A DNA stretch of 64,000 nt from Lachnospiraceae bacterium (GCA_017936885.1 JAGBEO010000029.1:1-64000), one strand, 5' to 3'; shown: positions 25,046 to 34,813, counted from the stretch's first letter. Numbers and translations: made by a program. Notes: generated by a model not told the origin, from the sequence alone.

Positions 25046-25097
25046 GACGTCATTTCGGCGTCACCCTTAATCTTTCATGACGTCATTTTGACGTCAA
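25046..25097. repeat. TGACGTCA palindromes behind the DUF262 gene
   Basis: Two TGACGTCA copies lie three bases apart (25078-25096). GACGTCA at 25046 and GGCGTCA at 25056 are related. They could fold into a hairpin at the gene's end or be operator sites. No T run follows on the minus strand. Confidence 0.5.
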
Positions 25098-27194
25098 TTA
25101 ATCATTATCTGTATCTGAAAAATGGGATTTTATTTCCGCATTATCTCTTAAGAGCTTTCCACTCTTATCTCTCCAATAATGCCATCCATTCTTATTACCA
25201 TGTGCAAGAACCGATGCTGATGATGATAAAGCCGTACTTCCTTTGAAGTTAGAATAGAATATATAAGGCTTAACAAACTGTAGTTTTCCATCAACTTCTG
25301 CAATGTATCCCTCATCAATAAGTTCCTGCCTTGTATCCTCTACCCCCTGGAAGCTTCCGCCATCATCCCTCTCTAACAATGTAGAACCAGAATCCACTTC
25401 AACACTTCCATCTTCCAAAGAAAGGTATCCTACGGCTATTGCTTCCTTATAATCTAGGAATATCTCTTCTCGTTGAATAATATCCTCGCTAATCTCCGGA
25501 TACGGATAAAGCTCTATCATTTTTTCAATAAGCTCATTGGTTCTCTTATCAATTTCCTCAATTGTCCATTTTTCTATCTTGAGAATTTCCTCATTGATTT
25601 TTAAATGGCTTGTGCTTTTTAATATTTCATTTTTGTATTCCCAGAGTTTATCTCCCATTGCGCTATTATCGCTCTTTGCTGCAAGAGTAAGATTTCCCAA
25701 ACGGTGAAGATTGTATGTATATGTCTCCTCATCGATCTGTAAAGCTTTCATCCACTCTTTTGATTTTGACTGTGGCATAACATGCTCTACGCTCAGTGAT
25801 GACAAATCTACTGGAGCCGGATTATTTTTGAGTTCTAGTTTGTCAAAGAATATACGCAGGGTTGCTCTTAGATTATACATATTTGCTGTAGTAATGGTTT
25901 CGCGCATTTGCGTATCTGTCGGCATATACATTGCATTGCCAACATTTTTTGTCACGAGATTCTTTCCAGCAATATCTATTATATTTTTATAATCCCCGTT
26001 ACACTCTTCGAAAACATCTCTAATAAAAGTCGGGAACATTCTTGTAATACTACTCGTATCCAAATCGCATAGTGCTCTTCTGATAAGGTAACAATTTATC
26101 ATCTGTACCAATTGGCTAAATGTTTCCTCTGTAATATCCTTCTTCTTATAGATCAAATATAACTCCATTAGTGCTGGAGCCGGCATCTCTGAAAGAATAC
26201 GCCTAAATTCTTTTATAGACTCTCTTATAGCACTATCAAGTTCATTAATATCTCTACGATAGATGCTATAATATGCCTCAGCATACTGAACAATATCTTT
26301 AAGGAGATTTTCCGTTTCTACCTTACTATCCTTTACCCAAGATACAAAATTGCGATATATAGCACTTTTATTCGGCAGTGAATGCGTTCTTACTGCCAGA
26401 TACATACGGAAAAATGATTCCAACTTCTTAGAATCACTTGAAATATAATCTTCAATCTTCTTCCAATAATCTTTGTAATACTTTTCTTGAACATCACTTT
26501 GAAGATCCATAAGTATAAAGTTTCTAATCAGATCGGACGCAGTAAGCTTAACACCTGTAGCATTAATACTTTCAAAAATCTTCTGCGCATTATCCTCTTC
26601 AGAAATCGGAACACATACCACATAAAGTTTATTCAGTGCCATTAATATATCATTTGCTGAATATCCATCGCCAAGCAACGCCTTAAGCTTGCTAATAACA
26701 TAAAGGTAGTTTTTGTAAACGTTTGACTCATCCTCTTTTATTTCATCAAACTTTTCTTCTACTATCTTCTGATATACTTCATCATCTGCAACGAGAGGCT
26801 TAAGCTTGTATTTCATCTTATCCTCTGCATACGGATTTGTAAGGTACTGACCATCCAGATTATTAATGGAAGCTTCATCGCCCTTCTCTTTTAGTATCGC
26901 CTTGATTGCATAAAGTATGATAAATGTGGTTGTAAGGCGCTGCTGGCCATCAATAACAGAATACTCTCTTGTGAATGAATCAATAGGTGTATCTAGATAA
27001 ATAAGTATTCCAAGAAAATGGTTACTGTATTCTCCCTTAAGGACACTCGTTAAATCCTCAAGATATTGAGCCACTTCTTTTCCTGCTGTCCAAGTATAAT
27101 TTCTTTGATACACAGGTATAACAAACTGACAACCTTGGCTTTTTCTGAAAAAATCCAAAAGACCAGTTCGAATTGGCGGTTGTTGTTCAGCCAT
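25098..27194 (-). CDS. DUF262/DUF1524 GmrSD-like nuclease with DUF4357-like end
   Basis: A 698-residue protein. The amino domain has IPVYQRNYTW near 26 and DGQQRLTT near 81, the nucleotide-hydrolysing motif of DUF262 (GmrS). Residues 440-540 carry the DUF1524 His-Asn-His-type motif (EHVMPQ near 470, HRLGNLTL). The last 60 residues (GWHYWRDKSGKLL) look like DUF4357. Such proteins are type IV restriction enzymes against modified phage DNA. It follows the FokI-like genes in the same direction, forming a defence block. GGAGGAAGC precedes the ATG. Confidence 0.88.
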   Translation of the reverse strand: MAEQQPPIRTGLLDFFRKSQGCQFVIPVYQRNYTWTAGKEVAQYLEDLTSVLKGEYSNHFLGILIYLDTPIDSFTREYSVIDGQQRLTTTFIILYAIKAILKEKGDEASINNLDGQYLTNPYAEDKMKYKLKPLVADDEVYQKIVEEKFDEIKEDESNVYKNYLYVISKLKALLGDGYSANDILMALNKLYVVCVPISEEDNAQKIFESINATGVKLTASDLIRNFILMDLQSDVQEKYYKDYWKKIEDYISSDSKKLESFFRMYLAVRTHSLPNKSAIYRNFVSWVKDSKVETENLLKDIVQYAEAYYSIYRRDINELDSAIRESIKEFRRILSEMPAPALMELYLIYKKKDITEETFSQLVQMINCYLIRRALCDLDTSSITRMFPTFIRDVFEECNGDYKNIIDIAGKNLVTKNVGNAMYMPTDTQMRETITTANMYNLRATLRIFFDKLELKNNPAPVDLSSLSVEHVMPQSKSKEWMKALQIDEETYTYNLHRLGNLTLAAKSDNSAMGDKLWEYKNEILKSTSHLKINEEILKIEKWTIEEIDKRTNELIEKMIELYPYPEISEDIIQREEIFLDYKEAIAVGYLSLEDGSVEVDSGSTLLERDDGGSFQGVEDTRQELIDEGYIAEVDGKLQFVKPYIFYSNFKGSTALSSSASVLAHGNKNGWHYWRDKSGKLLRDNAEIKSHFSDTDND

Positions 27195-27239
27195 TATGCT
27201 TCCTCCTTCAAAAATTTAGTATGACATTCTGTCTTCGTA

Positions 27240-28844
27240 TTACTGCGGACACAAATATCTTTTATTCGTCGTAAATGAGTCAAATATGTCGGCAATTTTA
27301 ACTTCTTGTTTAGATGTTTTTGCTCCAAGTTCCAACAGTGTGAACACATCAATTGCCGTACCATTCACTGCAGTATCATTGCTTATTTCATTTAACGCAT
27401 TTTCCTCTGGCACAAAATCCATACTAACAAATGCATATGCATGCCTCGGAATCATTTCTTTCATTAATTCCTGCTGATGCAAAGCTATATATTCCTTCAT
27501 TTTACGTACGTCTGGTGCATTAAAATTATATTTTGAATATGCCTTTGCATCTATGATAAGTCCATATGATCTTGGCATCATATTATCTCTATAACGTGCA
27601 ATAACATCTGCAACTCGTCCATTTCCTTGTCCAAGTTGAGTAGACTCATACCCCATAAAGGTAAAAAATCTTGTCACTGCACCTTCGAACTCAGCGCAGT
27701 TATCTCTTCCAGTGCTGCCATATCTTATCAAACTATCAACCAATCTAGAAGGAATAGAATCTGCGTATTCCACCACATAATGTTCAATGCTCTTTTCAAG
27801 TGAATCCTGAGAAGATGCATCAATTTTCGCAGAAACATTTTTCTGTTCATCAAGAATTAGATTATCCTGCATACAATAAACATCATGATCGTGAGAAATC
27901 TGAAATCCAGCTTGTGACAGACTCGTTAGTTCAAATTTAACAGTCTCTATATCAATAGCCATTCCATCCTGATTTATTTTAGCTGTTAAATCAGTTATTG
28001 GCGTAAGCTTCCTTTTCTGTAATGCTTTCAAAATCACATATCTTCGCTTTTGTACTATAGAAGAAAAAGGATTCTTCTCTGAACATAACATCTCTTGTGG
28101 CACGTATTTAGTCACTGATTTAGCATCATATCTTAATACGTTTTCAACCTCTTCTGTTGTGGTATATGTCTGAAGCGATTTTCCATAATAATCGAGTTTT
28201 TTATCAGGAACAACCCACCCGACCTGTTGTAGCCAGCTCAGTATTGTCCTTGCCCATTTATCAGCATCGCCTTCTTTGTCATTAAAGCTTGCTCCAATTC
28301 TTGCTACATATTCCGCTTCCAAATGTGTAAATCCACGATCTCCAGCGTAGCCAAGCTGAGCACCAATATCATATTTTGATAGGGATTTTCCATTCCTCCT
28401 ACTATTGTTCAACAATGTTAATACTTGTATTACCGGAGGATTTGATAGAATACCTTTTTTAAATATTTCTTTCTCTTCTTCAGAAAGAACCCTATTTCTT
28501 TTCTTGATTATGGTACTTTTGGGAGCGGTTATTAATTCCCTACCAAGATCAGTTATGACATATCCCTGAATGTCTCTATCTAAATGTACCATACCTGTAG
28601 CTACTATAGCTCTTGCACGACATCTTGCATCATATGTCCATTTTGCTAAATCAGGTTCCATCTGAATCCTATATGCATAAACTCTTCGCATAAACTCATT
28701 ATGATTTATAGGTTCAGTTCCCACCAATTCCACCATATCCCTTACCATTGATAGATTTGATGTGTTTTGAACCCATCCGTAATTTGGCAATAACACTCCA
28801 TCACCGTTATAATTACATCCTTCTTTTTGTCCTTTTTTTGCCAT
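27240..28844 (-). CDS. FokI-like type IIS restriction endonuclease
   Basis: A 534-residue enzyme resembling FokI along its length: YGWVQNTSNL near the amino end (FokI FGWVQN), NPPVIQVLTLL with LSKYDIGAQLGYAGDRGFT (FokI SYPPAIRILTLL, FDLGKNLGFSG), and a carboxy nuclease domain with AD near residue 413 and IIDAKAY near 432, matching FokI Asp450, Asp467 and Lys469. Recognition specificity cannot be read off. The two genes before it encode DNA methyltransferases, as required for an asymmetric site. Its base composition is AT-richer than the transfer genes, suggesting separate origin. Confidence 0.9.
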   Translation of the reverse strand: MAKKGQKEGCNYNGDGVLLPNYGWVQNTSNLSMVRDMVELVGTEPINHNEFMRRVYAYRIQMEPDLAKWTYDARCRARAIVATGMVHLDRDIQGYVITDLGRELITAPKSTIIKKRNRVLSEEEKEIFKKGILSNPPVIQVLTLLNNSRRNGKSLSKYDIGAQLGYAGDRGFTHLEAEYVARIGASFNDKEGDADKWARTILSWLQQVGWVVPDKKLDYYGKSLQTYTTTEEVENVLRYDAKSVTKYVPQEMLCSEKNPFSSIVQKRRYVILKALQKRKLTPITDLTAKINQDGMAIDIETVKFELTSLSQAGFQISHDHDVYCMQDNLILDEQKNVSAKIDASSQDSLEKSIEHYVVEYADSIPSRLVDSLIRYGSTGRDNCAEFEGAVTRFFTFMGYESTQLGQGNGRVADVIARYRDNMMPRSYGLIIDAKAYSKYNFNAPDVRKMKEYIALHQQELMKEMIPRHAYAFVSMDFVPEENALNEISNDTAVNGTAIDVFTLLELGAKTSKQEVKIADIFDSFTTNKRYLCPQ

Positions 28845-28847
28845 AAA

Positions 28848-29741
28848 TCAGACCTCTTTTCTAAATACCAAAATATATTGATGAAGCTGGTTCATAATAA
28901 ACGAATATGGATATCCAAATGGAAACAGAGACATTGCTTGATCATGCCAAATTCGCATTCCTCTATACTCCAATCCTTCAATCTTACATAATTCATTAAT
29001 TATATCTGCATGTAATAGATGAGGGTTTCCAGGTTCTGGTTGAAAATCTTTACAAAAAACAACCATATATCCATGTTTTTTCAACCGGTTAAATGACAAC
29101 TGCATGATTTCTCTAAGTGCTTTATAAAAGTCCTCTTCCTCCATATTTCCAAGATCGACATCTTTATCCGTATATGGAGTTGCACTATCATCGTTGTATA
29201 ACTTTTTCCTTTGACCAGTCCTTTTCTTCCCCATCATATCTGAATATGGTGGATCCGCTAAAATTAGATCAAATGTCTCATTGGCAATTTCTGGATGAGA
29301 CATCATATTCATTGAATCATCATGTATTATTGTCTTTTCTTCTATCTTTTCCTTCTCACAAACCTTCTTATATGCGTCAATATATTTTTGTTCCAATTCA
29401 ATTCCAACGGCCACTCGATCCCCACCAGCTAATGAAGCACCTAAAAGTGTTCCTCCAACGCCACAAAATGGATCCAAAATCTTTCCATCTGCTTTCGTGA
29501 AAAACTTAATTATATCTCTCATTAATGCTGGCGGTTTTGGTGACGGATGTATTTTTCTATACTTCAACCCGACATTTTCTTTTGCAGTCGGACTAAATCC
29601 TGTAATCCAAACAGAGTTAGTAAAAAACAGCCATTCTTTACCAGTAAGATCATTTAATGTATTTCTTTTATCATAAATCCCCCTCTCACCCATATCTACA
29701 CCGTTTTTTCCAGGCTTCTTAGGTTCATCTTTTTTTGACAT
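28848..29741 (-). CDS. DNA methyltransferase, N6/N4-MTase type
   Basis: A 297-residue enzyme with AdoMet motif I LDPFCGVGGTLLGA near residue 89 and catalytic motif IV ADPPY near 165. A SPKPPALMRDII segment before motif I resembles motif X, so the order X-I-IV differs from the usual beta class. It probably methylates one strand of the asymmetric site cut by the FokI-like enzyme. It overlaps the D12 methyltransferase gene by 17 bases and ends three bases before the endonuclease gene. Confidence 0.85.
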   Translation of the reverse strand: MSKKDEPKKPGKNGVDMGERGIYDKRNTLNDLTGKEWLFFTNSVWITGFSPTAKENVGLKYRKIHPSPKPPALMRDIIKFFTKADGKILDPFCGVGGTLLGASLAGGDRVAVGIELEQKYIDAYKKVCEKEKIEEKTIIHDDSMNMMSHPEIANETFDLILADPPYSDMMGKKRTGQRKKLYNDDSATPYTDKDVDLGNMEEEDFYKALREIMQLSFNRLKKHGYMVVFCKDFQPEPGNPHLLHADIINELCKIEGLEYRGMRIWHDQAMSLFPFGYPYSFIMNQLHQYILVFRKEV

Positions 29742-30729
29742 AAATAATTATCTCCTTAAGCTTTCCATTATCTTCCTCAATGTTTCCATTGCTATTGGCT
29801 TTATATCTTCTATACGGTTTAAAAAATACTTGGATTTCGCCTATCTCTTCAAGTTTTTCGCATAATTCCTCGTATGGCATAATCCCATCTGTACTGTAAC
29901 TTATATAAATGTGCTCAAAATCAGCTCTTCTCACTATGTTAACCATACTAGATACAGCCTTATCCTTCATACATAGCGGTGAGAGTTTTTCTTCATAATG
30001 TCTTCTTCCAGTTTTACCATATATATTTGGATTATCATATAATGTGACTGTTTCGAGTATGTGATAGTATGGTGGATACTGACGATTGTTATATGGCGGA
30101 TCCAAATACAATATTTCCCCGTGAACATGCTGAATAACTGATGTTATATCTTCACAATAGCATTCATTTTCCTTTCCATTACTAAATGCAGGTAATTTCT
30201 CTAAATGTATCTTTTTATACTTTCTATCATCATCAATTTTTAAAAAGGACCCGTATGTACCTGATGTATTTGACACTCTTGTAACTGCATCAATAAGGCT
30301 TGCCTTATAATAGTAAAACTCGTCCCTACTAATAATTCCATTGTTCAATGCTTCTTCAAGATACAAACAAATAGCATCTATTTTTTTTGCATTCTCTTCC
30401 CAAAAATAATTCCTTTCTCCCTCACCTGACAAGGTATATTCTCTAAATATAAAGCCCTCAATTCCTTCCAATGAATTTAATTCATTGAGAATTCTCTCAT
30501 AGTCTCGCGGTACATTGTTCCTTTTTATCTTTGAAATCTGTAGCGCATAGGAAAAATACATGTAATCATTAGAAATAACTCTAGCGCCTTTTTTCTTAAA
30601 CATTTCACCCACACAAGCTGTACCAGCAAACAAATCAGCAACTGTAGCATTAGAATAATCACCATATGTACCAGTTATCGTATCATCAATAAAATTCAAT
30701 ATTCTATTCTTTGAGCCTATATATCTCAT
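29725..30729 (-). CDS. D12-class adenine-specific DNA methyltransferase
   Basis: A 334-residue enzyme with the D12 (Dam/FokI-type) pattern: amino-terminal RYIGSKNRI, motif I DLFAGTACVG near residue 30 and motif IV LDPPYNNRQY near 210. M.FokI joins two such domains in one chain; here there is one, and the second strand is probably served by the unrelated methyltransferase that follows. The ribosome-binding site is weak. It starts the restriction-modification operon. Confidence 0.9.
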   Translation of the reverse strand: MRYIGSKNRILNFIDDTITGTYGDYSNATVADLFAGTACVGEMFKKKGARVISNDYMYFSYALQISKIKRNNVPRDYERILNELNSLEGIEGFIFREYTLSGEGERNYFWEENAKKIDAICLYLEEALNNGIISRDEFYYYKASLIDAVTRVSNTSGTYGSFLKIDDDRKYKKIHLEKLPAFSNGKENECYCEDITSVIQHVHGEILYLDPPYNNRQYPPYYHILETVTLYDNPNIYGKTGRRHYEEKLSPLCMKDKAVSSMVNIVRRADFEHIYISYSTDGIMPYEELCEKLEEIGEIQVFFKPYRRYKANSNGNIEEDNGKLKEIIIYVKKR

Positions 30730-30776
30730 TATTTACCAACCATTCTTTCAATATTCCTATTCATATCTTTGCAAAT

Positions 30777-32240
30777 CTAAACTATATAGCCAACTTTATT
30801 TACTCCTATAATGCCTCGTCTAACCATTTTGATATCAACAGTTTCAAGATCTGCTCTATCAATATTGCTCATATCTGGAAGCTCAGTTCTTTCAATCTGT
30901 GCTGTTTCGATCGGCGTGTAATCAATCTCAGCAAGATCAAGTCCCATGTTATTAAGAACTTCCTCCGGTAACTGATAATCCTGCTCTACAAGACCAAAGC
31001 AGGTAAATCCGGTATCAACACAGAAGGATATAAGCTGCTTCTTGCCAACCTGATATACAACTGCACATGTGCATCCGATAAGACTTCCAATCGCATAGCC
31101 AAGTCCAGGAATTGCAACACCAATCGCTTGTCCGATAGCTCCACCAATCTGCTGACCGACTTTAAGACCGACAATAAAGCCTGCACTTACGATGACACTC
31201 TCAACAAAAGAGCTTCCCATCTGCCTTGCGCTCATCTTGCCTGCAGCAACAAGAATGCTATTCTTTGCCGTTTGCAGAACAATCGCAACTACAGCGCCCA
31301 CAATCGTAGGACTTGCATTAACAAATGCTTCGCCAAGGACTCCCTGCTCACACAGAATCTGCAATGTACATGCGATAGAGCCTCTAAGGAATCCCTCTGC
31401 TCCTGAAGATATGGCCTTTGTTCCTACCTTCTGTACTTGCTTAAGATCAAGTTCGCCATTCTTTACAAGGTAATCAATCGCCTTTATGATCTCTGGAGTT
31501 ATCTGCATTGCCATAGAAATAGCTGCCGCAGTACATCCTGCTTTAAGTGCATGGTCAATAATGTAGTCAGCCTTGATTACGCTTTCCAAATCAACGCCGT
31601 ACTTCTCAGCAGTAAATCTATCGTTTTTTACATCTCTTGCCATCTTAAGGTCATCAGACTTACTTAAGGCTCTTGACTCATGACCATCAGCATCTTTAAT
31701 TCTATCTACCAACTGATTCTCAGTATCCGAGTAAGCATTTGCTACATCAGGTCTTATCTCAGAATTTCGTAGTGCTTGCTGATGAGCATGTGCCTTTGCG
31801 CCATCAAGATGGTCTGTCGGGATAAGTCTCTTCTGACCTTCATACAAAGCTGCTCCCGTATCCCTATTAAGCGTTGCCTGCGCGGTAGCACTCTTTTCAG
31901 CAGTCGCCATATACTTGCCACTATAGTTCTCACCAAAATTGGTCTGGATATCTACAGATCCATATCCGGTTACGCCAAGTCTCTCTGCTCTATGTGCTGA
32001 ACTATCTGCAATAGCATCTATGTTGAATGTTCTGGCATGCCATTCCTCGGCAAGAAAACCTCCGAGTGAAGCATCCGTCTGATTACTTTTCAAACTGATT
32101 ATTCCATTTTCAAGTTCTTTAATAGCGGCTTCGACTTCAGCCACATAACTTGCCGCTTGGTCTGTAGCAAATTCAGCTCCAGCAAGCTTGGCTGCAAAAT
32201 CCCACCCTCTATAAAGATATTCCTTTTCATCCATAAGCAT
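30777..32240 (-). CDS. Unrecognised protein with glycine-zipper membrane region
   Basis: A 487-residue protein, last of a five-gene operon. The first 240 residues are soluble (FLAEEWHARTFNIDA; GYGSVDIQTNFGENY; QKRLIPTDHLDGAKAHA). Residues 240-420 contain several hydrophobic helices, among them a glycine-zipper-like stretch near 363-390 (VGQQIGGAIGQAIGVAIPG), as in channel-forming or phage-infection proteins. The end is acidic. I do not recognise the family. A membrane-disrupting effector, or a partner in a defence or competition system, would fit, but this is inference. Confidence 0.6.
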   Translation of the reverse strand: MLMDEKEYLYRGWDFAAKLAGAEFATDQAASYVAEVEAAIKELENGIISLKSNQTDASLGGFLAEEWHARTFNIDAIADSSAHRAERLGVTGYGSVDIQTNFGENYSGKYMATAEKSATAQATLNRDTGAALYEGQKRLIPTDHLDGAKAHAHQQALRNSEIRPDVANAYSDTENQLVDRIKDADGHESRALSKSDDLKMARDVKNDRFTAEKYGVDLESVIKADYIIDHALKAGCTAAAISMAMQITPEIIKAIDYLVKNGELDLKQVQKVGTKAISSGAEGFLRGSIACTLQILCEQGVLGEAFVNASPTIVGAVVAIVLQTAKNSILVAAGKMSARQMGSSFVESVIVSAGFIVGLKVGQQIGGAIGQAIGVAIPGLGYAIGSLIGCTCAVVYQVGKKQLISFCVDTGFTCFGLVEQDYQLPEEVLNNMGLDLAEIDYTPIETAQIERTELPDMSNIDRADLETVDIKMVRRGIIGVNKVGYIV

Positions 32241-32247
32241 TTACCCC

Positions 32248-32958
32248 TTATGAGTTCAAGAATTTCTCCAAATCATTGTTATAAAGATTGATAATACCGT
32301 AAAACAGAAGCTGTCTCTTCATAGCCGCCCTGTCCTTGGTAATATTTCTCTTAAACTCTTCTGTATTCTTTGAAGCTACTTCAAAAGCTTCCCCAATCTT
32401 CCCAGCTCCTACCTCTGCTACCTTTTTCATATTTTTAAGAAATGCCGGAACTTTCTTTCCTTCTTCTGGCTGTTCCTCCATAGCTTCAACTGAAGATTCC
32501 TCTTCAGTTTCATCTTCCTCTTTTATTTCTTCTATCTCATCAGCCTCTTCAATTCGATTTGCTTTCTTGATGGCTTCCGGTATATCAAGATTCTCTATTT
32601 CTTTTAAAAACTCCTGGTATTCGGTTGAGCCAAGCTTTTTCGGGTCACACGTAAGGACTGCCTGATTACCAGCCCATCCATACATCACCCCATACTTATC
32701 AAACTTCACATCAAGTATAGGTATTAACTGATCCGTGTTTTTAATATCACCGATAAACAGAACCTTATTGTTGATTGTTCCATTCTTTTTCTGTCCAAGC
32801 CACATCTTTTCGTTCCATGAAACGATTTTTACAGAGCCATCCTTTACACCTACAATTCCAGTCTCGGTGTCATCTTTTGTTTCTACAAGTTTTCTCAATT
32901 CGTTCAAAAGCATTTCGTCCTTATAGACAACAATCAACGACTTTGATTCATTAAACAT
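32248..32958 (-). CDS. Unrecognised 236-residue protein with acidic centre
   Basis: The first 135 residues look like a compact alpha/beta domain (KVLFIGDIKNTDQL; KYGVMYGWAGNQAVLTCD). Residues 140-170 are almost pure Glu/Asp linker, and the carboxy 70 residues form a basic helical segment (AFLKNMKKVAEVGAGKIGEAFEVA). It lies seven bases before the glycine-zipper gene with GAGGAG at its start. Function unknown; co-translation suggests a shared complex. Confidence 0.6.
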   Translation of the reverse strand: MFNESKSLIVVYKDEMLLNELRKLVETKDDTETGIVGVKDGSVKIVSWNEKMWLGQKKNGTINNKVLFIGDIKNTDQLIPILDVKFDKYGVMYGWAGNQAVLTCDPKKLGSTEYQEFLKEIENLDIPEAIKKANRIEEADEIEEIKEEDETEEESSVEAMEEQPEEGKKVPAFLKNMKKVAEVGAGKIGEAFEVASKNTEEFKRNITKDRAAMKRQLLFYGIINLYNNDLEKFLNS

Positions 32959-32982
32959 AACAATTCTCCTCGTAAACCGATT

Positions 32983-34116
32983 TTATTTTTTTAATATCTT
33001 CTTAAAGAATGCCTCAATACGACCGATAAGGCTCTTTTCTCTCTTTATCCTTGCTTCCTCAGCTTTTTGCTCCTCAATCCTTGCCTGCTCAGCTCTATCC
33101 TCTGCTTCAAGATGCTTGTCGAAGGTATACCCACAAATATATTCAAGCATGGAATAAAGCTTCTTTCCGTCAAGCTTCTGATTATGAAAGCCTTGGGTTA
33201 TATACCGCTCTCTTGGAGCTGTCTTTACATAATTGTTATGCCATAGGGACAGGAAGTTTTTATCAAAGCCCTTAATGATCCAGGTATCTTCCTTACCCTT
33301 TACAGTCAGCTCTCCTGCCGTATCAATCCTAAACTTAAGCCCTTCCTCAAAAGCAAACTTTTCAAGGTGAAAGTCCATGATGCCGCCCCTTGTCAAAAGC
33401 AAATCTACTTGCGGTATCTGCTTTATATATGGGCTACATGCTTCCCTTAAGTACATTTTCCTCTTGCACTTTTTACATGGTCTCATGCCATCCGGCACGG
33501 TATCAGATGCCTCAAAGCTCTCAGGCACAATTGCTTTTATGCACTCGCAGTCTCTATCATGATACACATCACCGCCTGCAGCATAGTAAAATTTATATTT
33601 CTGATTATCCAAAAGGCTCTGTTTTCTTCCAAGCGCCTTCTTTTCGTCTTCAGAAACTTCCTTGGCTATATATGTAAGCTGCCCTTTACTTATAACAGGC
33701 TTACTTCCTTTTCTTTCAAGAAGCGTAAGATCAACAATGTCTTCCTTCTGATCTACCGGAACCTCATTTCCGTTTTCTTTTTGGATTCTGATTCCAAGGT
33801 CAACGCTTTTCTGAAAGAACTTCCATATGGCATTGAAGTTTCCTTCTGCTATATATACAACCTGCCTGTCCCAGTCGAATCTTACAATGCTTGACTTTAT
33901 ATAGTTTTCACTTGAAAAGTCGAAATACACAAGTGCTGCATTAACAAGACTTTTCTTTATATCTTCATATCCCGGTATCGCTGAAATCTTCTTAGGATAC
34001 AGGACAATCTTCATATCATAAAAATCTTCTCCCCAAAGAATACATTCACAGTCCGCATCCATAAGGGCTTCATTTACTTCTCTTTCATAGAAGACCTTCT
34101 CACTTTTTAACTCCAT
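32983..34116 (-). CDS. Unrecognised 377-residue protein with a Cys/His cluster
   Basis: A soluble protein. Near residues 182-220 it has YHDRDCECIKAI followed by GMRPCKKCKRKMY, an arrangement that recalls the Ada-like small metal-binding motif H-x-x-x-C ... C-x-x-C. The flanks look alpha/beta. The last 45 residues are a charged coil (AEQARIEEQKAEEARIKREKS). It directly follows the 145-residue membrane gene and precedes the acidic-centre gene. Function unknown. Confidence 0.6.
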   Translation of the reverse strand: MELKSEKVFYEREVNEALMDADCECILWGEDFYDMKIVLYPKKISAIPGYEDIKKSLVNAALVYFDFSSENYIKSSIVRFDWDRQVVYIAEGNFNAIWKFFQKSVDLGIRIQKENGNEVPVDQKEDIVDLTLLERKGSKPVISKGQLTYIAKEVSEDEKKALGRKQSLLDNQKYKFYYAAGGDVYHDRDCECIKAIVPESFEASDTVPDGMRPCKKCKRKMYLREACSPYIKQIPQVDLLLTRGGIMDFHLEKFAFEEGLKFRIDTAGELTVKGKEDTWIIKGFDKNFLSLWHNNYVKTAPRERYITQGFHNQKLDGKKLYSMLEYICGYTFDKHLEAEDRAEQARIEEQKAEEARIKREKSLIGRIEAFFKKILKK

Positions 34117-34554
34117 TTATTCTTTCCTGTATGATGTAACACCATCTTTGGTGTATTTCTTATATCCGCTTGCTTTAATCTGCTGTATTGTAGGCGGTCT
34201 GCTTTCATCCCTTCCTTCAAGTGTCACGTCTGTAAACAGTGAAAGTTCAAGAAGTATAAAGACTACGATTGCAGCTATCCTAATGATTATCCTTACAATC
34301 GGATGTCCTATATGCGCAAGCAAACTCCATGCAGTAAAGCAATTCATAAACCCTGCGGCTCCTGCCGGAATTATTACTATCTTTGGAATAAATTCCAAAA
34401 CTCCAAAGATGATAATAAATGCAATCTGCACCGATATCCTTATACCACCTTCAATATGCAGTTTGTCTACAATAGCTATACTGTATATAAATGCTGCAAA
34501 GAGGTTAAATATAGCTATTCCTATTGTTCCCGCGTTTAATGGTTTCGATCTCAT
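34117..34554 (-). CDS. Four-helix membrane protein, 145 residues
   Basis: Four hydrophobic segments at about residues 9-27, 40-60, 62-78 and 87-107, then a polar tail ending YTKDGVTSYRKE. No family is recognised. It follows the 51-residue gene by eight bases with GGGAGAAT before its ATG and ends at the base before the 377-residue gene begins. Confidence 0.6.
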   Translation of the reverse strand: MRSKPLNAGTIGIAIFNLFAAFIYSIAIVDKLHIEGGIRISVQIAFIIIFGVLEFIPKIVIIPAGAAGFMNCFTAWSLLAHIGHPIVRIIIRIAAIVVFILLELSLFTDVTLEGRDESRPPTIQQIKASGYKKYTKDGVTSYRKE

Positions 34555-34562
34555 ATTCTCCC

Positions 34563-34718
34563 TTAAAAGATTCCGAACAATCCTTTTTTCTTGTCTTTAT
34601 CCTTATCCGGACCTTTATCCTTACTCTTTTTCTTCTTATCGTTCTTTTCTTCTTCGTCCAGCATTTCCATCATGAAAAAATCGTCAATTACATCATCCTC
34701 ATCATCAAATATTCCCAT
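34563..34718 (-). CDS. 51-residue charged protein, first gene of the unknown operon
   Basis: The frame runs MGIFDDEDDVIDDFF to KKKGLFGIF. The first half is acidic and the second almost all Lys/Asp, and both ends carry a short hydrophobic motif (MGIF and GLFGIF). GGAGGTAAGCT precedes the ATG. The Lys-rich stretch with terminal hydrophobic anchors could peripherally bind membrane. Not recognised. Confidence 0.55.
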   Translation of the reverse strand: MGIFDDEDDVIDDFFMMEMLDEEEKNDKKKKSKDKGPDKDKDKKKGLFGIF

Positions 34719-34813
34719 AGCTTACCTCCAGTTAGGTACACTGACCCATGATTTTACATGTGTTTTATGTTTCTACTGTAATGGTAGCAGATAGGGTGTC
34801 CTAAAAAGCGTAC

